From contig NZ_NERY01000001.1 of the NCBI RefSeq assembly GCF_003063375.1, positions 806,001 to 870,000 of the forward strand: a DNA stretch of 64,000 nt. The letters run 5' to 3'. The notes under the pieces were generated by a model that worked only from the letters and a program-made list of their open reading frames with translations, did not search any database and was not told the origin of the DNA. This DNA is from Limnohabitans sp. MMS-10A-178 (lineage in GTDB: Bacteria; Pseudomonadota; Gammaproteobacteria; Burkholderiales; Burkholderiaceae_C). Shown here one piece after another: positions 8,952-15,720 of the stretch; within the stretch, counting starts at the first letter, position 1, and each line of letters starts with the position of its first letter. Made by a program: the position numbers and the translations under genes.

Positions 8952-9155
8952 ATGAATTCCCAAAATCCCAAAGTTTCTCGCCGCAGTTTGTTTGCAGGTG
9001 CCGGTACTGTTGGTGCGGTAGCTGCAGTAACCAGCCTCCTGCCGCAAGTGCAAGAGTTAGCCCCCCAAGCCGTTAAAAAAGCCAAGCCCGAGCGGGGCGG
9101 TGGTTACGAGCTTTCAGAGCACGTCAAGCGTTATTACAAGACCACCTTGGTCTAA
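8952..9155 (+). CDS. Small Tat-signal protein beside formate dehydrogenase
   Basis: This 67-residue protein is mainly a twin-arginine signal (SRRSLFAGAG at residues 9–18, then an alanine-rich hydrophobic stretch) followed by a short tail ending ELSEHVKRYYKTTLV. Small proteins of this form sit just ahead of fdhA in many proteobacterial operons. GAGGAAG precedes the ATG. It could be an accessory subunit exported with FdhA, or a partner that presents the signal to the chaperone. It has no catalytic motif. The next gene begins 36 bp downstream. Confidence 0.8.
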   Translation: MNSQNPKVSRRSLFAGAGTVGAVAAVTSLLPQVQELAPQAVKKAKPERGGGYELSEHVKRYYKTTLV

Positions 9156-9191
9156 TCCCTTTTCAAACACTCACCTCTTCTGGAGAGTTTC

Positions 9192-12155
9192 ATGTTGTTG
9201 ACCAAAAAGAACTCGGGCACCACAGGTGCTTCATCGTCCCCATTCGTGCACAGCTTGCGCCGCGGACTCACTCAGGAGTTGCCTACCCTAGATCGCCGCA
9301 CGTTCTTGCGTCGCTCTGGCTTAGGCGTGGGGGTGGGCTTGGCTGCTTCGCAGCTGAGTTTGGTGAAAAAAGCCCAAGCTGCCAGTACTTCTGGCGGTGT
9401 AGTGGGTGCTGGCAAGGTGGAAGTGAAGCGCACCATTTGCACCCACTGTTCTGTGGGCTGCGCGGTAGACGCCGTGGTTGAAAACGGCGTGTGGGTTCGC
9501 CAAGAGCCTGTTTTTGATTCCCCCATCAACTTGGGTGCGCACTGCGCCAAGGGTGCTGCATTGCGCGAGCACGGCCATGGCGAATATCGCCTGCGCTACC
9601 CCATGAAGTTGGTCAACGGCAAGTACCAGCGCATCAGCTGGGACCTGGCCTTGAAAGAAATCACAGAGCGCATGCTTGAGCTGCGCAAAACCAGTGGCCC
9701 CGACAGCATCTACTACGTGGGCTCATCCAAGCACAACAACGAGCAAGCTTATTTGCTGCGCAAGTTTGTGAGCTTCTGGGGCACCAACAACACCGATCAC
9801 CAAGCGCGTATTTGCCACTCCACCACCGTGGCGGGTGTGGCCAATACATGGGGCTACGGCGCCATGACCAATTCGTACAACGACATGCAAAACAGCAAGT
9901 GCGCCATGTACATTGGCTCCAATGCTGCTGAAGCTCACCCCGTGAGCATGTTGCACATGTTGCATGCCAAAGAAAATGGCTGCAAGATGATTGTGGTCGA
10001 TCCCCGCTTCACACGCACAGCCGCCAGAGCCGATGAGTTTGTCCGTATCCGTTCAGGCACCGACATTCCATTCTTGTTTGGCATTGTTTATCACATCTTC
10101 AAAAATGGCTGGGAAGACAAAAAGTACATCAACGACCGTGTGTATGGCATGGAAGCTGTCAAGGCCGAAATCATGGCCAAGTGGACACCCGACAAGGTAG
10201 AAGAAGCTTGCGGCGTTAATGAAGCGCAAGTTTTCAAAGTGGCCAAGATGCTGCACGAAAACAACCCCAGCACCATCGTGTGGTGCATGGGCCAAACCCA
10301 ACACACCATTGGCAATGCCATTGTTCGCGCCTCTTGCATCTTGCAACTGGCACTGGGCAACATTGGTAAAACGGGTGGTGGCACCAACATTTTCCGTGGC
10401 CACGACAACGTGCAAGGCGCTACCGATGTAGGCCCTAACCCCGATTCATTGCCTGGCTACTACGGCTTGGCTGAAGGCTCTTGGAAGCACTTTGCCAAAG
10501 CTTGGGATGTCGACTTTGAGTGGATCAAAGGCCGCTATTCAAGTCCCGCCATGATGGGTAAGAACGGCATCACCGTGTCACGTTGGATCGATGGTGTGCT
10601 CGAGAAAAACGAGCTGATTGACCAAGACAGCAATTTGCGCGGCGTATTCTTCTGGGGCCATGCGCCCAACTCACAAACTCGCGGTTTGGAAATGAAGCGC
10701 GCCATGGACAAGCTCGACTTGTTGGTGGTGGTCGATCCATATCCCTCTGCCACAGCGGCCATGGCCGCCATGCCAGGCAAACCTGAAGACCTGAACCCCA
10801 ACCGCGCGGTTTACTTATTGCCTGCAGCCACACAATTTGAAACCAGCGGTTCTTGCACGGCTTCCAATCGCTCCATTCAATGGCGCGAAAAGGTCATTGA
10901 GCCTTTGTGGGAAAGCCGCTCCGATCACATGATCATGCTTCAGTTGGCCGAGAAATTGGGCTTTGCCAAAGAGTTGGTCAAGAACTACAAAATGCAAAAA
11001 GTCAAAGGCATGGACGAACCCGTGCCCGAAGACATCCTGCGTGAAATTAACAAGTCTGTCTGGACCATTGGCTATACCGGTCAAAGCCCAGAGCGCCTCA
11101 AAGCCCACATGCGCAACATGCATGTGTTCGATGTCAAAACCCTCAAATCGAAGGGTGGCAAAGACAAAGAAACAGGCTACGACTTCGGCGACGATTACTT
11201 CGGTTTGCCATGGCCTTGCTACGGCACGGCCGAACTCAAACACCCAGGCTCACCCAATTTGTACGACACCTCCAAGCACGTCATGGAAGGTGGCGGCAAC
11301 TTCCGCGCCAACTTTGGCATTGAGCGTGAAGGCAAATCATTGTTGGCTGAAGACGGCTCACATTCCAAAGGTGCCGACATCACCACCGGCTACCCCGAAC
11401 TCGACCACGTGTTGCTCAAAAAGCTCGGCTGGTGGGGTGAACTCACAGAAGCCGAAGCCAAAGCGGCCGAAGGCAAAAACTGGAAGACCGATTCTTCTGG
11501 CGGCATGATCCGTGTGTTCATGAAGAACCATGGTTGCCATCCGTTTGGCAATGCCAAGGCCCGTGCAGTGGTTTGGAACTTCCCCGATCCTATTCCTCAG
11601 CACCGCGAGCCGCTGTATGGCACTCGCCCCGACATGATGGCCAAGTACCCTACGCACGACGACAGAAAAGCCTTCTGGCGTCTGCCCACTTTGTACAAAA
11701 CCATTCAAGACAAAAACATTGCCGACAAGGTACATGAGAAGTTCCCGCTCATCATGACCTCCGGCCGTTTGGTCGAATACGAAGGTGGCGGTGAAGAAAC
11801 CCGTTCCAACCCTTGGCTGGCCGAGTTGCAGCAAGAGATGTTTGTGGAAATCAATCCGCAAACAGCGTCTAAGCGTGGCATTCGCAATGGCGACCGTGCT
11901 TGGGTGAAGTCACCCACTGGTGCACGCATCAACGTTCAAGCGCTCGTCACAGAGCGCGTTGCGCCCGATACCGTGTTCTTGCCCTTCCACTTCTCGGGTC
12001 GTTGGCAAGGTGCCGACATGCTGGCGCACTACCCCAATGGTGCGGCGCCTATCGTGCGCGGTGAAGCCGTCAACACGGCCACCACGTATGGCTACGACAG
12101 CGTCACCATGATGCAAGAATCAAAAACCACCGTTTGCGATGTGGAGAAAGCGTAA
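9192..12155 (+). CDS. fdhA: Formate dehydrogenase catalytic (alpha) subunit, Tat-exported molybdopterin enzyme
   Basis: This 987-residue subunit oxidises formate to CO2 at a bis-MGD molybdenum or tungsten site. The twin-arginine signal DRRTFLRRSG spans residues 34–43. A 4Fe-4S site uses Cys83, 86, 90 and Cys118. The metal ligand is Cys208 in ARICHS, with catalytic His209, so this is a cysteine rather than selenocysteine enzyme. The molybdopterin-dinucleotide-binding domain follows, with PLIMTSGRLVEYEGGG near 860 and AWVKSPTGARI near 910. With FdhB and FdhC it forms a periplasm-facing, membrane-bound complex that feeds electrons to the quinone pool. Formate released by BoxC could be one substrate source. 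Confidence 0.95.
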   Translation: MLLTKKNSGTTGASSSPFVHSLRRGLTQELPTLDRRTFLRRSGLGVGVGLAASQLSLVKKAQAASTSGGVVGAGKVEVKRTICTHCSVGCAVDAVVENGVWVRQEPVFDSPINLGAHCAKGAALREHGHGEYRLRYPMKLVNGKYQRISWDLALKEITERMLELRKTSGPDSIYYVGSSKHNNEQAYLLRKFVSFWGTNNTDHQARICHSTTVAGVANTWGYGAMTNSYNDMQNSKCAMYIGSNAAEAHPVSMLHMLHAKENGCKMIVVDPRFTRTAARADEFVRIRSGTDIPFLFGIVYHIFKNGWEDKKYINDRVYGMEAVKAEIMAKWTPDKVEEACGVNEAQVFKVAKMLHENNPSTIVWCMGQTQHTIGNAIVRASCILQLALGNIGKTGGGTNIFRGHDNVQGATDVGPNPDSLPGYYGLAEGSWKHFAKAWDVDFEWIKGRYSSPAMMGKNGITVSRWIDGVLEKNELIDQDSNLRGVFFWGHAPNSQTRGLEMKRAMDKLDLLVVVDPYPSATAAMAAMPGKPEDLNPNRAVYLLPAATQFETSGSCTASNRSIQWREKVIEPLWESRSDHMIMLQLAEKLGFAKELVKNYKMQKVKGMDEPVPEDILREINKSVWTIGYTGQSPERLKAHMRNMHVFDVKTLKSKGGKDKETGYDFGDDYFGLPWPCYGTAELKHPGSPNLYDTSKHVMEGGGNFRANFGIEREGKSLLAEDGSHSKGADITTGYPELDHVLLKKLGWWGELTEAEAKAAEGKNWKTDSSGGMIRVFMKNHGCHPFGNAKARAVVWNFPDPIPQHREPLYGTRPDMMAKYPTHDDRKAFWRLPTLYKTIQDKNIADKVHEKFPLIMTSGRLVEYEGGGEETRSNPWLAELQQEMFVEINPQTASKRGIRNGDRAWVKSPTGARINVQALVTERVAPDTVFLPFHFSGRWQGADMLAHYPNGAAPIVRGEAVNTATTYGYDSVTMMQESKTTVCDVEKA

Positions 12156-12182
12156 AGCTTTCCACACACACAGGAGTAAAAC

Positions 12183-12794
12183 ATGGCAAGAATGAAATTT
12201 ATCTGTGACGCAGAGCGCTGCATCGAATGCAATGGTTGCGTCACAGCTTGTAAAAACGAACACGAAGTACCTTGGGGCGTTAATCGCCGCCGCGTGGTCA
12301 CATTGAACGATGGTGTGCCCGGCGAGAGGTCTATCTCTGTGGCGTGCATGCACTGCTCAGATGCACCTTGCATGGCAGTTTGTCCCGTCAACTGTTTTTA
12401 TCGCACCGAAGAAGGCGTGGTCTTGCACGACAAAGACGTGTGCATTGGCTGTGGCTACTGCTCCTACGCATGCCCCTTTGGCGCACCTCAATTCCCAAGC
12501 GCTGGCACCTTTGGTGTTCGCGGCAAGATGGACAAGTGCACATTCTGTGCAGGTGGCCCCGAAGCCAATGGCAGCCAAGCCGAGTTTGAAAAATATGGTC
12601 GCAACCGTTTGGCCGAAGGCAAGTTGCCTGCTTGCGCTGAAATGTGTTCTACCAAAGCCCTGCTCGCTGGAGACGGCGATGTGGTGGCCGACATCTTCCG
12701 CAACCGCGTGGTGCAACGCGGCAAAGGCGCAGAAGTTTGGGGCTGGGGCACTGCCTATGGCAGCAAAACCGATGCGAAAGGTGCCAAATCATGA
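12183..12794 (+). CDS. fdhB: Formate dehydrogenase iron-sulfur (beta) subunit
   Basis: This 203-residue electron-transfer subunit carries four 4Fe-4S motifs: CIECNGCVTAC near residue 13, CMHCSDAPCMAVC near 55, CIGCGYCSYAC near 86, and CTFC paired with the later CAEMC. It relays electrons from the catalytic subunit to the cytochrome b subunit. AGGAG precedes the ATG. There is no signal peptide, consistent with co-export with the Tat-bearing alpha subunit. The stop overlaps the next start (ATGA). Confidence 0.93.
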   Translation: MARMKFICDAERCIECNGCVTACKNEHEVPWGVNRRRVVTLNDGVPGERSISVACMHCSDAPCMAVCPVNCFYRTEEGVVLHDKDVCIGCGYCSYACPFGAPQFPSAGTFGVRGKMDKCTFCAGGPEANGSQAEFEKYGRNRLAEGKLPACAEMCSTKALLAGDGDVVADIFRNRVVQRGKGAEVWGWGTAYGSKTDAKGAKS

Positions 12795-13036
12795 GCAGCT
12801 TTCAACGACTCACGGGTATCGCCATTGCTTTGACAGTGGCAGCAGGCCTCACCGCCTGCGGCGACAAAGCCCAAGAACTGGCCGGCCAGCCCAAGTTCGA
12901 TGCCGCGCCTTACACAGGCACAGGCGTGAAGGTGTTCACCGAGTCTGACTGGAAAGCAGGCGACAAGAACAGCTGGGCCCAGCAACTCAAAACTCGCGCC
13001 CAATATGGGCAAAACGATCACTCGCGATCCAACTGA
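12791..13036 (+). CDS. Small putative lipoprotein between fdhB and fdhC
   Basis: An 81-residue protein starting at the ATG that overlaps the fdhB stop. The N-terminus (FQRLTGIAIALTVAAG) is a signal peptide followed by a lipobox LTAC at about residues 20–23. The mature part contains PYTGTGVKVFTESDWKAGD. I recognise no domain. Translational coupling and position suggest an accessory of the membrane-bound formate dehydrogenase, perhaps helping to anchor or assemble it. It is easily missed because of its size. Confidence 0.7.
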   Translation: MSSFQRLTGIAIALTVAAGLTACGDKAQELAGQPKFDAAPYTGTGVKVFTESDWKAGDKNSWAQQLKTRAQYGQNDHSRSN

Positions 13037-13052
13037 ACGTGGGAGTGCCAGC

Positions 13053-14321
13053 ATGAACCGATTTTCGGTACTGAAACAGATCAAGGCCCATGTTCTCATG
13101 GGTGCTGTGATCTTCGGCGTGGCCTTGAGTGTGTCGGCCCAAACACCAGTTGCACCAGCTGCAACAGCTACATCTGCAACATCTGCAGCATCTGCAAAGC
13201 CAGCAGCGGCTGACACCAAAGCAGCGGCACCTGAGGCGGCCAAAGCAGGCGCCATGGGCGTGCAAAGTGCCAACATCTTCTCCATTGCACCCGATGCCAG
13301 CACCGATCCTAAATACGCAGACCAAAACAATGGCGAGCGTGACAAGGTTCAACCTGGCAACAACGCGCCCATGTGGCGACAAGTAGGCGCAGGTGTGAAC
13401 GGCTTCAGCAGCTTGCCTGCATCGGAAGCACCTGAAGCGGGCAACCTCATTCAGCCATTTGTGCAATACCCAGGCTCCAAGCTCACCACAGCGGGTGAGG
13501 CATGGCGCCAAGTTCGCAACAACTGGATCATCCCCTACGGCGGCTCTTTGCTGTTGATAGTTACTTTGGCCATTGCCTTGTTCTACTACGGCAAAGGCAC
13601 CATGAAGTTGCATGGCGCAGAAACAGGCCGCAAAATTGAACGCTTCACGCCGCTCGAGCGCGCAGCCCATTGGACCAACGCCATTGCGTTTGTTTTGTTG
13701 GCGGTGTCTGGTGTGGTAATAGCTTTTGGCAAGTATTTCATCTTGCCTATCATCGGTTCAGCCTTGTTTGGTTGGCTCACCTATTTCCTGAAAAACGTTC
13801 ACAACTTTGCCGGCCCCTTGTTTGCGGTGTCCCTCATCATTGTGTTTTTTACTTTCCTCAAAGACAACTGGCCTAGCAAAGAAGACATCACTTGGATGCT
13901 GAAGGGCGGCGGCATGTTCTCGGGACAAGAAGTGCCATCACACCGCTTCAACGCAGGTGAGAAAGTGGTGTTCTGGTTGGGTGTGTTGGGCTTGGGCGTC
14001 ATAGTGGTGGCTTCTGGCCTGGTGCTTGACAAGCTCATTCCTGGTCTCATTTACGAGCGCGGCACCATGCAAATTGCCAACATGATTCATGGCGTGGCCA
14101 CGGTCCTCATGATGGCCATGTTTTTGGGCCACATTTACATGGGCACCATTGGCATGCAAGGCGCTTACAGTGCCATGCGCACTGGTTATGTCGATGAAAC
14201 CTGGGCCAAAGAGCACCACGAACTTTGGTACAACGACATCAAGGCAGGCAAAATTCCTGCCCAAAGATCTCCCGAAGCAGTAGCCCATGGTGGCGCGGCT
14301 TCCACGTCAGCATCTGCTTGA
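13053..14321 (+). CDS. fdhC: Formate dehydrogenase cytochrome b (gamma) subunit with a long N-terminal extension
   Basis: The membrane subunit binds haem b and passes electrons to quinone. The 422-residue protein is much longer than the roughly 200 residues of the core family. It starts with a signal-like hydrophobic segment (VLMGAVIFGVALSVSAQ), then an alanine- and proline-rich stretch and a likely periplasmic domain to about residue 150. The four-helix cytochrome core then begins: IIPYGGSLLLIVTLAIALFY, ERAAHWTNAIAFVLLAVSG with a haem-ligand histidine, HNFAGPLFAVSL and IHGVATVLMMAMFLGHIYMG. GGGAG lies before the ATG at 13053. An upstream in-frame ATG at 13005 is less likely. Confidence 0.9.
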   Translation: MNRFSVLKQIKAHVLMGAVIFGVALSVSAQTPVAPAATATSATSAASAKPAAADTKAAAPEAAKAGAMGVQSANIFSIAPDASTDPKYADQNNGERDKVQPGNNAPMWRQVGAGVNGFSSLPASEAPEAGNLIQPFVQYPGSKLTTAGEAWRQVRNNWIIPYGGSLLLIVTLAIALFYYGKGTMKLHGAETGRKIERFTPLERAAHWTNAIAFVLLAVSGVVIAFGKYFILPIIGSALFGWLTYFLKNVHNFAGPLFAVSLIIVFFTFLKDNWPSKEDITWMLKGGGMFSGQEVPSHRFNAGEKVVFWLGVLGLGVIVVASGLVLDKLIPGLIYERGTMQIANMIHGVATVLMMAMFLGHIYMGTIGMQGAYSAMRTGYVDETWAKEHHELWYNDIKAGKIPAQRSPEAVAHGGAASTSASA

Positions 14322-14339
14322 AGTTTGAGGATTCAAACC

Positions 14340-14735
14340 ATGAAAAAAACATTCATCAGCATGGCCACTTTGGTGTTGGCATCTTTGTTCAGCGTTTCGG
14401 CCATGGCCAAGTTGCCCCCTCTGAGCGACGAAGCCAAGGCCAAAGCGGCAGAAGCCGCTGCCAAAACAGCCCATGGCAACAAAGTAGCCGATTTTCAGTT
14501 GTGCAAGTCGCGCGAAAAAGTAGCGGCCCACTACTACAAAACAGCCAAGGCCAGTGGCAAGCCCACTAACCCACCCGTGGCTACACCCCCATGCGTCGAC
14601 CCAGGTGCCTTTGTGGCAGCAGCCCCAGCCGCTCCTGCAGCGGTGGCCGCAGCCCCAGCGGCAGGTGCTAAGCCTGCAGCCCCTGGTGCTGCACCAGCCC
14701 CTGCTCCCGCGGCTGCTCCAGCCAAAAAATCCTGA
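14340..14735 (+). CDS. Small Ala/Pro-rich periplasmic protein of the formate dehydrogenase operon
   Basis: A 131-residue protein with a clear signal peptide (MKKTFISMATLVLASLFSVSAMA). A folded segment of about 70 residues follows, containing two conserved-looking cysteines (QLCKSREKVA and TPPCVDPG). The tail of about 45 residues is almost only alanine and proline, ending KKS, and is probably disordered or wall-spanning. The ATG is 19 bp after fdhC. No family is recognised. It may be a periplasmic accessory of the complex. Confidence 0.75.
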   Translation: MKKTFISMATLVLASLFSVSAMAKLPPLSDEAKAKAAEAAAKTAHGNKVADFQLCKSREKVAAHYYKTAKASGKPTNPPVATPPCVDPGAFVAAAPAAPAAVAAAPAAGAKPAAPGAAPAPAPAAAPAKKS

Positions 14736-14759
14736 TTTTTCCCTGAATTCTTCGGGTTG

Positions 14760-14793
14760 AAAGTCCCTCGCTGCATAAGCGTGGGACTTTTTG
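14760..14793 (+). terminator. Rho-independent terminator after the formate dehydrogenase structural genes
   Basis: AAAGTCCC at 14760–14767 pairs with GGGACTTT at 14783–14790, with three inner pairs (CGC/GCG) and loop TGCATAA, followed by TT. It should end or reduce transcription before fdhD. Confidence 0.7.
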
Positions 14794-14826
14794 CGTTAGG
14801 CTCAAGCCTGAATATTTGATTGACCC

Positions 14827-15720
14827 ATGTTGCAAGCTTCTTCCCTTAAACCCAGATTGACTCAAGCGCGCGCTGAATTGACGCGTCAAATCAGTGTGGT
14901 CAATGAGTTTGGTGAAACATCCCAAGTGCACATTCCTGCAGAGCGTGCGCTCACTGTGTACTTGGATAAAAAAGAGTTGGTCACACTCATGACCTTGGGT
15001 GCCAGCCCTGAGTATTTGGTTTTAGGTTTCTTGCTAAACCAACGCTTGATTCAGTCGGTGGATGAAATTGAATCTGTCACGGTAGATTGGACTCTGGGTG
15101 AAGGCGAATTGGGCCAACCCGGTGTGGCGGCCATCAAAACGCGCGAAGGCCTGAGCCAAGCGGGCCCTAAAACTGCAGCGCGTGTGGTGACCACAGGTTG
15201 CGGTCAAGGCAGTGTTTTTGGCGATTTGGTGAATGACATCGACGCCATTCAGCTGCCTGCTGACGCACACATTTCTCAAGCCACTTTGTATGCTTTGGTC
15301 AATGCCATTCGCCTTCAAGAAACCACTTACAAATCTTCGGGCTCTGTGCATGGGTGTGCTTTGTTCAAAGGCGCTGACATGCTCATGTTTGTGGAAGATG
15401 TAGGCCGCCACAATGCGGTGGACACCATTGCTGGTTGGATGGCCATGAATGATGTGAGTGGGTACGACAAAGTTTTTTACACCACTGGCAGGCTTACCAG
15501 CGAGATGGTGATCAAATCGGCTCAAATGGGTGTGCCCATTGCAGTCTCGCGCAGTGGCATTACCCAAATGGGCTTGGAAGTGGCCGAGCGCGTGCAGCTT
15601 TGTGCCATTGGCCGCGCCACCAACAAACGCTTCTTGTGCTTTAGCGCACCCCAAAGATTGAAGTGGCAAACGGAGTTGGCTGAAACTGCGGGCAAGCCCG
15701 TGTTGCATGATGCAAGCTGA
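14827..15720 (+). CDS. fdhD: Formate dehydrogenase accessory sulfurtransferase FdhD
   Basis: FdhD transfers sulfur from IscS to the molybdenum cofactor of formate dehydrogenase. The 297-residue protein has typical features: GASPEYLVLGFLLNQ near 58, SGSVHGCALF near 175, VEDVGRHNAVDTI near 190, and FYTTGRLTSEMV near 218. The loop that holds the CxxC pair in E. coli FdhD reads TTGCGQGS here, so only Cys125 remains. Position downstream of a terminator suggests either read-through or its own promoter. The end overlaps the next gene by 14 bp. Confidence 0.92.
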   Translation: MLQASSLKPRLTQARAELTRQISVVNEFGETSQVHIPAERALTVYLDKKELVTLMTLGASPEYLVLGFLLNQRLIQSVDEIESVTVDWTLGEGELGQPGVAAIKTREGLSQAGPKTAARVVTTGCGQGSVFGDLVNDIDAIQLPADAHISQATLYALVNAIRLQETTYKSSGSVHGCALFKGADMLMFVEDVGRHNAVDTIAGWMAMNDVSGYDKVFYTTGRLTSEMVIKSAQMGVPIAVSRSGITQMGLEVAERVQLCAIGRATNKRFLCFSAPQRLKWQTELAETAGKPVLHDAS

